DNA from: an uncultured Clostridia bacterium
Lineage (GTDB): Bacteria > Bacillota > Clostridia > TANB77 > CAG-508
Assembly: GCA_944393385.1 (NCBI GenBank)
Contig: CALYAA010000016.1
Span: forward strand, 1 to 44,892
Direction of reading: 5' to 3'
DNA: 44,892 nucleotides
Shown: piece after piece, positions 16,441-25,400 of the stretch
Layout of the letters: each line of letters begins with the position of its first letter
Numbering within the stretch: the stretch's first letter is position 1
The notes under the pieces: generated by a model
Told to the model about the DNA's origin: nothing
The model's input: the letters and a program-made list of their open reading frames with translations, nothing else
The model's database searches: none
Made by a program: the position numbers and the translations under genes

Positions 16441-17202
16441 ATGAATAGTATAGAATTTTTGAATAAAACTTTAAATGTAAAAATTGATAGACCAATAGGA
16501 AGTAGCCATCCTAATTATCCTAATCATATTTATTTAGTTAATTATGGATATGTTCCAAATACAATTAGTGGAGATGGCGAAGAACTGGATTGTTACATCT
16601 TAGGAGAATACAAGCCTTTAAAAGAGTATACAGGAAAATGTATTGCAATAGTTCATAGATTAAATGATGATGACGATAAACTTATTATAGCTCCAAAAAA
16701 TAAGAGTTTTACCAATAATGAAATCAAATTATTGACAGATTTTCAAGAAAAATTTTTTGAGAGTGAAATTATAAGAAGTTCTGATTATCTTGAGTTTAAT
16801 AAAAATATTCCTGAATTATCTGTTACGAATTTGGAAAATAGTTTGAATTTTTATAAAACTGCTGGCTTTAAAATTGAATATGATAGGCCTGAAAATAAAT
16901 TTGCATTTATTAGTTTTGGTGAAATACAATTTATGTTACAAGAAATTTCTGCAAATGATAAATGGGCTATTTCCCCTCTTGCCTATCCTTTTGGTAATGG
17001 AATAAATTTTCAGCTGGAAGTAACTAATTTAGATGAAATCTATAATAGTTTTAAAAATGCAAATTATAAAATTGCATTTGATCTTGAAGAAAATTGGTAT
17101 CGTCAAGATAATAAATTATTAGGAAATAAAGAATTTTTAATACAAGATCCTGATGGATTTCTGCTAAGATTTTCTGAAGATTTGGGTGAAAAGGATGTGT
17201 GA
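16441..17202 (+). CDS. inorganic pyrophosphatase-like/VOC fusion protein
   Basis: About 253 residues with two parts. Residues 1-115 match a Firmicute branch of family I inorganic pyrophosphatases: VKIDRPIGSSHPNYPN, VNYGYVPNTISGDGEELDCYILG (the D-x-[DE]-[PE]-x-D metal-binding motif as DGEELD) and CIAIVHRLNDDDDKL. Residues 125-250 are a VOC/bleomycin-resistance-like domain: LSVTNLENSLNFYKTAGF at its start and FLIQDPDGFLLRFSE at its end. VOC enzymes act on small molecules such as glyoxals or sequester antibiotics. The ATG at 16441 follows GAGAGG; a GTG five codons earlier overlaps the previous stop. Both halves are uninterrupted in one frame. The joint function is unknown. Confidence 0.75.
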   Translation: MNSIEFLNKTLNVKIDRPIGSSHPNYPNHIYLVNYGYVPNTISGDGEELDCYILGEYKPLKEYTGKCIAIVHRLNDDDDKLIIAPKNKSFTNNEIKLLTDFQEKFFESEIIRSSDYLEFNKNIPELSVTNLENSLNFYKTAGFKIEYDRPENKFAFISFGEIQFMLQEISANDKWAISPLAYPFGNGINFQLEVTNLDEIYNSFKNANYKIAFDLEENWYRQDNKLLGNKEFLIQDPDGFLLRFSEDLGEKDV

Positions 17203-17205
17203 AAT

Positions 17206-17685
17206 ATGGTTGAAATAATAAATTATGATAATAAATATGCTGAAGATATTTCGAGAATTATTATACAAAACTTGTTAGAAATTAATTCTAAAGATTATAG
17301 TTTAGAATTTGTTAAAAAAACATCTGAAGAATTTACTCTAGATGAAATTAAAAAGAATTTTCCTAAAAGAACAAAAGTATTTATTTCTTTAGAAAATGAT
17401 GAAGTTGTTGGTACTGCTAGTCTTGATAAGTCTTGGTACAATAATGATGGTGAATATTGGATTTTAAGTGTTTTTGTTGATATATCTCATCACAACCAAG
17501 GTATTGGTAAAATGCTTATAAATAAAATAGAACAATTTGCCAAAACTATCTCAGCAAAAAAATTAGTAATTCCTGCATCTATTACTGGATGTGAATTTTA
17601 TCATAAATTAGGATATGAATATAAAAATGGTAAAAAAGAATTAAATGAAGAAAATATGTATATAATGGAAAAATATTTGTATTAG
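17206..17685 (+). CDS. GNAT family N-acetyltransferase
   Basis: 159 residues with the GNAT core: DEVVGTASLDKSWY (strands 2-3), WILSVFVDISHHNQGIGKMLINKIEQFA containing the acetyl-CoA-binding Q-G-I-G-K motif at about residues 103-107, then KLVIPASITGCEFYHKLGYEYK, the typical C-terminal FYxKLGY element. It transfers an acetyl group from acetyl-CoA to an amine; the acceptor is unknown. It starts three bases after the pyrophosphatase-VOC gene, so it is translationally coupled in the same operon. Confidence 0.85.
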   Translation: MVEIINYDNKYAEDISRIIIQNLLEINSKDYSLEFVKKTSEEFTLDEIKKNFPKRTKVFISLENDEVVGTASLDKSWYNNDGEYWILSVFVDISHHNQGIGKMLINKIEQFAKTISAKKLVIPASITGCEFYHKLGYEYKNGKKELNEENMYIMEKYLY

Positions 17686-17719
17686 TAATTATATTTCTAA
17701 AAAATTTAGGAGGTATCTT

Positions 17720-18133
17720 ATGAACATAAAATTAGATTATTCTATTTCAACTGATGAGTTTTTAGAAATGGTTAAATCTGTTGGATGGAAATCCTATTCA
17801 AAGGAGCAAGTTGAAAAAGCTCTAAGAAATACAATGTATATGGCAAAAGCAACTGTTGATGGCAAACTTGCAGGAATTGGACGAGTTGTTGGTGATAACA
17901 GCATTGTTTGTATGTTGACTGATATTTGTGTTAAGCCAGAATTTCAAGGACATGGTATTGGATTAAAAATTACGTTGGAATTGAAAAAATTAATAGAAGA
18001 AAATGTAGCTATTGGAGAAAAAATTCAAATAGAACTTACCCCTACTGCTGGAAACGAAGCTTTTTATCAAAAAGCTGGTTTTAAATATAAACCAGATAAA
18101 ATAACTGGTATGTATTTATGGATTAAAAAATAA
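17720..18133 (+). CDS. GNAT family N-acetyltransferase
   Basis: 137 residues. LAGIGRVVGDNSIVCMLTDICVKPEFQGHGIGLKITLEL contains the acetyl-CoA motif (QGHGIG at about residues 76-81), and TAGNEAFYQKAGFKYKPD is the C-terminal element. The N terminus (FLEMVKSVGWKSYSKEQVEKAL) is the pattern of small GNATs often annotated as general acetyltransferases. AGGAGG lies before the ATG. It is the last of the five plus-strand cluster genes; the substrate is unknown. Confidence 0.85.
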   Translation: MNIKLDYSISTDEFLEMVKSVGWKSYSKEQVEKALRNTMYMAKATVDGKLAGIGRVVGDNSIVCMLTDICVKPEFQGHGIGLKITLELKKLIEENVAIGEKIQIELTPTAGNEAFYQKAGFKYKPDKITGMYLWIKK

Positions 18134-18287
18134 TTTCATATAATTGACAAAAAATATAATCAATGTTTTAATATTATTAAATATCAAAATAATTAATTAT
18201 AATACAGTTTAATAATAGTTTAAATTATTGTAAATAAATAGAAAAGATATAAATATTAAAAAAATATATAGAAAGGGTTTTAATAAT

Positions 18288-19040
18288 ATGGATGAACAAC
18301 AATTAAGTAATTTAAAAAATGAATTATCTAAAATAAGAGATAATATAGGACAAGTATATTCACAAGACAGCAATAATCAAACAAAAGAAGAAATTTCGAA
18401 TGAATTACAATCTAGTTGGAGAAAATTTAAAGAATTACTACAAGATGCTCCAATTGAAAATAAAGATATTTTATTAGATGAATTAGGAGCTGATTTCTTT
18501 AATGGTTTAAGTGATAGATGTGTTACTGATAGAGTAGATAATTTTATTATGATACTTGAGGGATATATTAGTGGAATTCAAACTCATTTAAATGAAAAAG
18601 ATTATGATACTTTAAATCAAAGCAATATTAGAAGTGGCCTTGTTGGTTCTTTAGAAGAATATGGTGAAGATAGAAGTTCTGAGCCAATGATTGAAACTTA
18701 TAGAGAAGAAGCTTATTATATTATAAGAAAATTAGGAACAAGAATTGATATAAATCCAGAGGGCTTTATTATGCAATATAAAACAGCTTTTGATAGAATT
18801 CTAGAACACAGTCATGAAAATATAAATGAACTATTGAAAAATGATAGAGTTAGTCTTATAAATGAAATTGAAAATTTATTACCAGAAAGTGAAAAAGAAG
18901 CTTTTAAAAATTCTTTAAAAGAAGGTGCCCCTACTTTGGAGCAACAAGAAGAAGATAGTAAAAAGTTTATGGATAGCCAAAAAAATCAAGATGATTCAAA
19001 AGATATTAAGCCTTTAAATACTGATTTTAGAATGATATAG
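18288..19040 (+). CDS. uncharacterised acidic helical protein
   Basis: 250 residues, strongly helical and acidic, without a membrane segment or signal peptide. The N terminus (LKNELSKIRDNIGQVY) and the tail (QQEEDSKKFMDSQKNQDDSK) look coiled or disordered. The middle (residues 40-200) is a helical domain with few cysteines and no recognisable catalytic motif. I do not recognise it. It has its own ribosome binding site (AAAGGG) and an upstream AT-rich region of 150 bases, and it ends 60 bases before a strong terminator, so it is a single-gene unit. Confidence 0.6.
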   Translation: MDEQQLSNLKNELSKIRDNIGQVYSQDSNNQTKEEISNELQSSWRKFKELLQDAPIENKDILLDELGADFFNGLSDRCVTDRVDNFIMILEGYISGIQTHLNEKDYDTLNQSNIRSGLVGSLEEYGEDRSSEPMIETYREEAYYIIRKLGTRIDINPEGFIMQYKTAFDRILEHSHENINELLKNDRVSLINEIENLLPESEKEAFKNSLKEGAPTLEQQEEDSKKFMDSQKNQDDSKDIKPLNTDFRMI

Positions 19041-19101
19041 AACATATCTTTGCCTACCACTGGTAAAACCTGTTGATTATTCAAGCTAAAGTGCCATTTA
19101 T

Positions 19102-19138
19102 AAAAACCTTCCTTGATGTTTTATCATGGAAGGTTTTT
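19102..19138. terminator. bidirectional rho-independent terminator
   Basis: AAAAACCTTCCTTGAT pairs with ATCATGGAAGGTTTTT with one mismatch around a five-base loop, followed by a T run in both directions. It ends the gene at 18288-19040 and can also stop transcription of the minus-strand Nudix gene. Confidence 0.85.
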
Positions 19139-19230
19139 TCATATTTTTTCTCTAATATCTTATATATTATTATCTTCAAGTTTTACAGTGGAGTGGATCA
19201 GCACTTTCTCCCCTACAAAAATTCTCAACT

Positions 19231-19704
19231 CTATTTCAAATCATTATTAATTTTGTGTGCTGGAAACTTGTTTTCTTTTAATAGTGTTTTTGATACTTGT
19301 GGCAATAATGAATATTCGTCTATTTTGTCTAAATCTAGCCATTCGTATTGCAAGAAGTCTTCCCCTTCATTATTTTTTAATGTGTATTCTATTTTTTTAT
19401 CTTCTTCATTTACAAATTCTGCTTTATGAATAAATAGTATTTCATGAAATTTACTGCCTTTCATTTCGAAGAAATTTTCTATTGTTCCAATATATCCAGT
19501 CACTTCTATTTCTTTATTAAGCTCTTCTTTTATCTCTCTTTTTACAGTAGTTTCTGAATCTTCTCCTATCTTTACTCTTCCACCTAATAATGCATAATGG
19601 TCTGAGTTTATGTTTTTATGTACCAATATTTTATTATTGTGAATTATAATTACTACTGCTCTTATATTTAATTTATAATCATCTACATCTATTGTTAAAT
19701 CCAT
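19231..19704 (-). CDS. Nudix hydrolase
   Basis: 157 residues with a complete Nudix box: GGRVKIGEDSETTVKREIKEEL at about residues 41-62 (G-x5-E-x7-R-E-x2-E-E), which binds the metal ions. The N-terminal strands (LNIRAVVIIIHNNKILVHKN) and LLGG fit the family. It hydrolyses a nucleoside diphosphate linked to another moiety; the substrate is not predictable. GGGAGG precedes the start. It is the downstream neighbour of maf, 29 bases away and in the same direction, so the two may share a transcript as nucleotide-sanitising enzymes. Confidence 0.9.
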   Translation of the reverse strand: MDLTIDVDDYKLNIRAVVIIIHNNKILVHKNINSDHYALLGGRVKIGEDSETTVKREIKEELNKEIEVTGYIGTIENFFEMKGSKFHEILFIHKAEFVNEEDKKIEYTLKNNEGEDFLQYEWLDLDKIDEYSLLPQVSKTLLKENKFPAHKINNDLK

Positions 19705-19733
19705 TTTTGCTTTCCTCCCATTATAATAATTTT

Positions 19734-20312
19734 TTAATATATATAATCTTTTATAATGTCATAAAGCTTATGTGTTGGAAATCCTATTGCTGTTGTGTAA
19801 TTTCCTTCTATTTTTTCTACAAATACGCAAAATTCATTTTGCATGCCATATGCTCCTGCTTTGTCCATTGCATTTCCTGTTTCTATCCATCTGTCTATTT
19901 CTTGGTCTGTCATTTGTTTTAAAAATACTTTTACTTCATCATATGTTTTTATTTCTTGGTGATTACCGTCTTTATCTATTATTACACTTAGCCCAGTAAA
20001 TATACTGTGTGTTCTGTCTCCTTCTAGTAATTCTTTTATCATTTGTTTTGCATGTTCTTTGCTTTTTGGCTTTCCATATATTTTTCCGCTTTTTGTTACA
20101 ATTGTGTCTGACCCAATAATTATTCTGTTTCCTTTGGTTTTTTCGTAAATGTCTTGTGCTTTTATATGTGCTAATCTTTCAACTTGTTCTTGTGGTGTTA
20201 ATCCGTCTTTTAGTTCTTCGTTTACTCCACTTACCATAATTTCAAATTCTGGGACTATTAGTTTTAATAGTTCTTTTCTTCTTGGTGAACCAGATGCTAA
20301 TATGATTTTCAT
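19734..20312 (-). CDS. maf: Maf-type nucleoside triphosphate pyrophosphatase
   Basis: 192 residues, full length for Maf. IILASGSPRRKELL at the N terminus is the nucleotide-binding signature (SxSPRR), GSDTIVTKSGKIYGKPKSKEHAKQM is the central motif, THSIFTGLSVI follows, and GNAMDKAGAYGMQ holds the conserved KAGAYG element. Maf proteins hydrolyse non-canonical or modified nucleoside triphosphates (dTTP, UTP, m5UTP, pseudo-UTP and related) to monophosphates, and affect septum formation when overexpressed. Start at the ATG after AGGAG. Confidence 0.95.
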   Translation of the reverse strand: MKIILASGSPRRKELLKLIVPEFEIMVSGVNEELKDGLTPQEQVERLAHIKAQDIYEKTKGNRIIIGSDTIVTKSGKIYGKPKSKEHAKQMIKELLEGDRTHSIFTGLSVIIDKDGNHQEIKTYDEVKVFLKQMTDQEIDRWIETGNAMDKAGAYGMQNEFCVFVEKIEGNYTTAIGFPTHKLYDIIKDYIY

Positions 20313-20454
20313 TTTTATTTTCTCCTATCAATTTTTTATTACTATATCATAATAATTTCCAAAAGTCTACAAAAATTTTGCATTTATCTTGTTATCTTTC
20401 TCGTTTTGTGATAAATTAAATTTAGATATTAATAAATTTATTGAGGTGATAAAA

Positions 20455-20721
20455 ATGGAGTATATTTATAATCCTAAAGGTGTATGTTCAAAAGTTATGA
20501 AAATAGATGTTGAAAATAATGTAATTAAAAATGTTGAAATTATTGGTGGATGTCCAGGAAATACTGTTGGAGTGGCAAGATTAGTTAAAGGCATGAGTAT
20601 TGATGAGGCAATTAAAAGGCTTAAGGGTATATTATGTGGTAATAAGGGAACTTCTTGTCCAGACCAACTAGCAAAAGCTTTGGAGAATATAAAGCAAAAC
20701 AATTGTACTAGCTTTTCCTAA
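20455..20721 (+). CDS. TSCPD domain protein (TIGR03905-like)
   Basis: 88 residues. IIGGCPGNTVGVARLVKGMSIDEAIKRLKGI and CGNKGTSCPDQLAKALE are the two halves of the TSCPD domain, named for its conserved T-S-C-P-D motif; the cysteines suggest metal binding. The domain also occurs at the C terminus of some ribonucleotide reductases; the stand-alone form has no known function. GAGGTGA precedes the ATG at 20455. The last eight residues (NNCTSFS end) run beyond the usual family end and overlap the convergent gene by 54 bases. Confidence 0.85.
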   Translation: MEYIYNPKGVCSKVMKIDVENNVIKNVEIIGGCPGNTVGVARLVKGMSIDEAIKRLKGILCGNKGTSCPDQLAKALENIKQNNCTSFS

Positions 20722-21222
20722 TAATACTTTTCCTTCCATCATTCCGTCTAAATCTGGACATGATTTTTCTATTTCTTCTAAGTTAGTACAAGTTGGTTCT
20801 CCACTCTGATTTGCACTACTCATAAAAATTGGGCTTTCTACTTTTCTGATTAATTTTTCTAATGCTTTTGAAGTTGCCATTCTTACTGCAATGGTATCTT
20901 TTCCATTGTTTACATATGCTGGTACTTCTGGTTTTTTCTTTAAAATTAATGTAATTGGTCCTGGCATGAATGCATGAATTAATTTTTCTGCTTTTTTGTC
21001 TACTAGTACAATATTTTTTATCTGTTCTTCATCAGTACACATAATTGGCAATAATTTTGTAATTGGACGATGTTTGATTGATATTAATTTATCATGTGCT
21101 TTTACTGAGTTTATTCTTGCACATATCCCATAAACTGTGTCTGTTGGTACACTAATAACACCGTCATTTTTTAGTATTTCTGCTAATTTATTTATTTCAT
21201 TTTGTTTATATCTTTTTATCAT
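20668..21222 (-). CDS. tsaC: threonylcarbamoyl-AMP synthase (Sua5/YwlC/TsaC family), aberrant C terminus
   Basis: 184 residues. VISVPTDTVYGICARI (residues 16-31), KHRPITKLLPIM, FMPGPITLILKK, TIAVRMATSKALEKLI and PIFMSSANQSGEPTCTN are the signature blocks of the enzyme, which makes threonylcarbamoyl-AMP for the t6A modification of ANN-decoding tRNAs. The end is odd: after GKASTIV, where the family continues with an aspartate-led strand and a REG motif, this protein reads LLYILQSFC and stops. This occurs where the gene runs into the convergent TSCPD gene. A deletion joining the two gene ends would explain both unusual tails. Activity may be retained, because the catalytic core is complete. Confidence 0.85.
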   Translation of the reverse strand: MIKRYKQNEINKLAEILKNDGVISVPTDTVYGICARINSVKAHDKLISIKHRPITKLLPIMCTDEEQIKNIVLVDKKAEKLIHAFMPGPITLILKKKPEVPAYVNNGKDTIAVRMATSKALEKLIRKVESPIFMSSANQSGEPTCTNLEEIEKSCPDLDGMMEGKVLLGKASTIVLLYILQSFC

Positions 21223-21246
21223 ATTTATTTCTCCATTGTTTTAATA

Positions 21247-21269
21247 TTTTGTAAACAGAATAAATTATA
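21247..21269 (-). promoter_or_regulatory. candidate -10 and operator before the tsaC-like gene
   Basis: On the minus strand TATAAT (21269-21264) is followed after three bases by a site that reads TTTTGTAAACAGAA on the plus strand (21247-21260). The same motif with small changes lies in the spacer of the opposing promoter at 21307-21320. Confidence 0.35.
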
Positions 21270-21300
21270 ACATCTTAACTAAAAAAAGTATATAATTTTA

Positions 21301-21330
21301 TTGACATTTTGTATACAAACTGTGTATAAT
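21301..21330 (+). promoter_or_regulatory. strong promoter with palindromic operator, GNAT/kinase gene
   Basis: TTGACA (21301-21306), 18 bases, TATAAT (21325-21330): both boxes perfect. The spacer holds TTTGTATACAAA (21309-21320), a perfect 12-base palindrome, so a repressor there would block RNA polymerase. Drives the gene at 21407. Confidence 0.7.
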
Positions 21331-21406
21331 CAATAGTGGCTTTTAAAGATAAGCTTTTTTATTCAATGTTCTAAAAAATTTTTTTCAAAATTAAAAAGGA
21401 GGCAAT

Positions 21407-22405
21407 ATGTTAAAAATATATAATATTAAAGAAAAACAAGAATTTCTTCGAGAAGTTGCCGAACTAACACAAAGAGAATGGGGTCATCAGACAAATTCTG
21501 AAGAAGAATTTGAAAAAAAGGTTCAAAATAAGATTCCTAAAATTGTTCAAAACTTTAATAATCCTTCATATTGCAAATTGATTTTACTGGAAAATAATAA
21601 TTTAATAGGTTTTATATCTATCTTCCCTACTGATGGAGATGAAAGAATTGATTTAACTCCTTGGTATGCTACTATGTTTGTTAAAGAAGAATATAGAGGC
21701 AAAGGTTATTCTAAAATTCTTAATGATGCTATTTTGTCTGAGGCTCGAAAGCGAAATATCCCTAAATTATATTTAAAAACAAGTTTGAATAATTATTATG
21801 AAAAATTTGGCGCTACTTATTTGGAAACACTGCAAAATGGAGAAAAATTATATTGTTTTGATATTAAAACAAGTAGAATTTCAATTATTGGTGGATCTGG
21901 TAGTGGAAAAAGCACTTTGGCTAATATATTGTCTAAAATACTTGATATTCCTGCTATTCATTTGGATGCTATTAATTATAATGCAAATTGGGTTGAGATA
22001 GATAAACATAAAAGAGATGAAATTATTTCTTCAAAATCTAAAGAAGATAAATGGATTATAGATGGTAACTATAATAAGACCTTAAAAGAACGTTTGGATA
22101 GAGCTAATTTAATTATTTGGTTAGATTATTCAAGTTTTGCACATTTGAAAGGTGTTTCAAAAAGGATTATAAAGAATTTTAATAAGGAAAAATTTGAGCT
22201 TCCTGGTTGCAAAGAACGTCTTGATTTTAATTTTATCAAGTATGTCATTACATATAATAAAAAGAATCGTCCTAAAGTTTTGGAATTGCTTAATGATGTT
22301 CCTGATTATAAATTATTAGTTTTTAAAAAGCAAAAAGCTTTGAATAATTGGTTAAAGAGTTTTTCTAAAAATGAAAATATATTGGATATGATAAAAAGAA
22401 AGTAA
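21407..22405 (+). CDS. GNAT acetyltransferase fused to a FlaR/adenylate kinase-like P-loop domain
   Basis: 332 residues in two domains. The N-terminal part is a GNAT: NLIGFISIFPTDG, then WYATMFVKEEYRGKGYSKIL with the RGKGYS acetyl-CoA motif near residue 103, then YYEKFGATYLE near 127. From residue 156 a P-loop NTPase starts: ISIIGGSGSGKSTLANILSKIL, IPAIHLDAINYNANW, DKWIIDGNYNKTLKERLDRANLIIWLDYS. This is the pattern of DNA topology modulation protein FlaR and related small kinases. The GNAT could acetylate, and the kinase phosphorylate, a shared small substrate, as in some bifunctional resistance enzymes, but this is a guess. AAGGAGG precedes the ATG. Confidence 0.8.
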   Translation: MLKIYNIKEKQEFLREVAELTQREWGHQTNSEEEFEKKVQNKIPKIVQNFNNPSYCKLILLENNNLIGFISIFPTDGDERIDLTPWYATMFVKEEYRGKGYSKILNDAILSEARKRNIPKLYLKTSLNNYYEKFGATYLETLQNGEKLYCFDIKTSRISIIGGSGSGKSTLANILSKILDIPAIHLDAINYNANWVEIDKHKRDEIISSKSKEDKWIIDGNYNKTLKERLDRANLIIWLDYSSFAHLKGVSKRIIKNFNKEKFELPGCKERLDFNFIKYVITYNKKNRPKVLELLNDVPDYKLLVFKKQKALNNWLKSFSKNENILDMIKRK

Positions 22406-22438
22406 GAATACTTAGTTGTATATCCTTACTTTCTTTTT
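22393..22438. terminator. bidirectional terminator between convergent genes
   Basis: AAAAAGAAAGTAAG and CTTACTTTCTTTTT form a perfect 14-base stem around an 18-base loop. The left arm includes the end of the GNAT/kinase gene. T runs exist on both strands, so it also serves the alpha-2-macroglobulin-like gene. Confidence 0.85.
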
Positions 22439-22449
22439 TAATTCATATT

Positions 22450-25400
22450 TTATTTTACAGTAAAATCTAAAGAATTTGAAATATGATACATACCATTATA
22501 AACACAAACAATATTTTCAAACCTATAATTTCCTTCTAAAGTTACTAGCAAAGGTATTTCCATTCTAGTTGTATTTTCATTTTTGTAAAATGTTACATAA
22601 TCTATTTGATTATTAGTTAAGTAATATTTATTATAATCATATTCTTTTTCGGCTAATCTTAGTGAATTTGGAAGAGCAATTCTTATTTCGCCATCATATT
22701 TTTCATTAAAGTTTATTTCTAATGTAACACTATTTCCCTTCTTCAAATCTCCTTTTAGATTTATACTAATGTCTTTTTTAATTTTATCACTTTTAATATT
22801 TTCTATTAGAGTTTGATAATAATATGAAACTACTAAATCATTACTTTCTGTTTCAAATTTTATTTCGTTTAAATCTTCACTATTAATTGTTAATGTTTGA
22901 ACTTGCATTCCATTAACTGTTACTGTTTCATTAATATCACTGCTTATTATTTTTACTGTGTCTTGTTTTTCAATTTCATTTGCATTGTTTTCAAAAAATG
23001 CTAATATTGCAAATCTTAAGTATTCGTCTTCAGGAGCTTCTTCTATAAGTTCATTTATTTTTGTGATGGCATTATTATTATCTATATAAGTTTCAATTAA
23101 AGCAATTAATGATTTATATTGATTTGCTTCTTCTTCTGATAATTGAATAGTATTATATAATTCTTTGGCATTTTGATAATCTCCTAAAAATTCTAATGAT
23201 AGTGTTACTAATAATTTGTTGTAGTTATCTATGTCTGGCTCTTGTTTTAAATATAATAAATCTGCTAAAACTGGTTCATTATTTGCTGATGATAGTAGAT
23301 ATATTTCAAATATGTTGTCATCTTTTGCTATTTCTGTATTAATACCATTTGTTATTGCACTACTATAATATTCTTTTGCAAATTTGCTTATTAAGGCTGT
23401 AAGAACAATGTCTTCTTCTCCACTTTTTAAATTTTTGAAATATGAATCTCCTATATAATTAGATAAGTTAATATAGTTGCCTGCATTTTGGGTTTTATAA
23501 TATTCATTTTTCAAGTTTTGTACTTTATTATATGCAATTTGTGTGTCTAGTCTTTGTGTTAAAGTTTGTTCAATAAAATCAATGTATTCTAAATATTGTT
23601 TCATTTCTTTGTTGTAAATTTCTAATACTACTGGATTTTTGGTTGGTTTTATTGTACTTTGATTATTTATGTCCATAGTTTCTTTGTTTTGAATTTCTTG
23701 AGCTGATTCTATTATATTAAATTTGTATTCTATTGCATCTTCTTGATTTTCATGTTTTCCTCTTATTATTGCTGTATAGGTTCCAAATGGTAGTTTACCA
23801 AAATTAACTGTTGTTATTTCATTTGTGCTTCCTGTTGCATTTAATGTTTGGTTTAATTCTTTTATTGTGAATTCATATTCAACATCATATTTTTCTTCTG
23901 CAATTGATGTTGCGTTTAATACTAAATCGTCTGTAGTTTTTACATTTCTTGGTTCTGTATATTGGATAAAGAAGTCTAATTTAGATGTTATCTCTGTTTT
24001 GTCTACTCCTAAGTATAAGTCTTTATTGGCACTGTGTACTGTTACAATATATGTTGTTACATTGTCTGGCAATTTGAAGGTTACTGTTGCTTCTCCTTTC
24101 GAGTTAGTTGAGATTGTTTCAAAATAAGCTGTGTCACCAAAGTCTCCTCTTGGTTCACCATCTCCTCCACCACCTAATTCTGGCATAATTGATAAATAAT
24201 CTCTATATGTTGAATATGTGTATATTGGATAATTTTTGTTTTGGTAAATTTTTTCTGCTATATTTGTTATATCTTGCTCTATTTCAAATACTGCTTTGTT
24301 TACAACACTTACATTTACAGTTGATTTTATTGGATTTCCTTTGTTTGTGGTTTTAATTTTTAGTGTTACTTCATCTCCTGGTTTGTATTCTTCTTTATCT
24401 GCTGTTATTTCAATATCTATTTTTCTGTCTTCTTCTTGGAAATCGAAATAGTATATTGGCATTCTATAGAATTTTCCATTATATAAATATGCTGATGTTA
24501 TTTTGCATCCTGGAAAGTCTTTTTCTTCAAATGTGTAATTAAAATTGTTGTCTTCTATAATGTCTGTTTTGGTTATATCTTCTTGTAATACAATTCTTAG
24601 TATTTTTCCTTGATTTTGTATTTCTTGTATTCCATTTTCTGTGCATTCTGCTAGTGTTAGATTTACTGTTTCTCCAATTGTGAATTCTTCTTTATCTCTT
24701 TTTAATAAATATCTGTATGTGTAATATGAATACATGTCTATATCATAACTTGCTTCATATAACATATCTCCGGATTCGAAAGATTCATAAAACACTCCTG
24801 AATTATCTATACTGTACTCATCATAAATGTATTCTGTTTCTATTACTTCATTTCCGTTTCCATCTTTATATTTGAACTGTAATTCATATTGATATCTTTT
24901 TTCTTCTGTATCTGTTTTAATATCTAAGGTGTTTGTATCAAATTCTATTTTTCCGTTTTGTGTAACCATTTTTGTTATATTTGTTGTATTCTCACTTATT
25001 TGTTCATATGAATATTCTTCTTCATTTTCTTTTGTGTATTTATTATATTGGTATCCAATCATATATCTTTGATATACAGTTTCTTTTAGGTTGATTTCTA
25101 TTTCTGTATTATAAAATCCATCATAAATTTCTTGTAAATCATAGTCTACTTGTGTATTTCTATCTGTTGCTAATTTATATAATGTTACTTGATATTTGTT
25201 TCCTTCTGTTTTTTCTATTTTTGAATATGTGTTTTTGCTAATTACATATATTTCTAAATATTGTTGTGTTGTATTGTATTCTTCTAAATCTCCATTATAT
25301 ATTTTTATTGTGTCCATATATGGTATTGTACTTTCATTTTCTCGTTGGTTTAATGTTATAGTAAATTCAACTATTCCTTCTTCATTTGTTGTTTCTCTAT

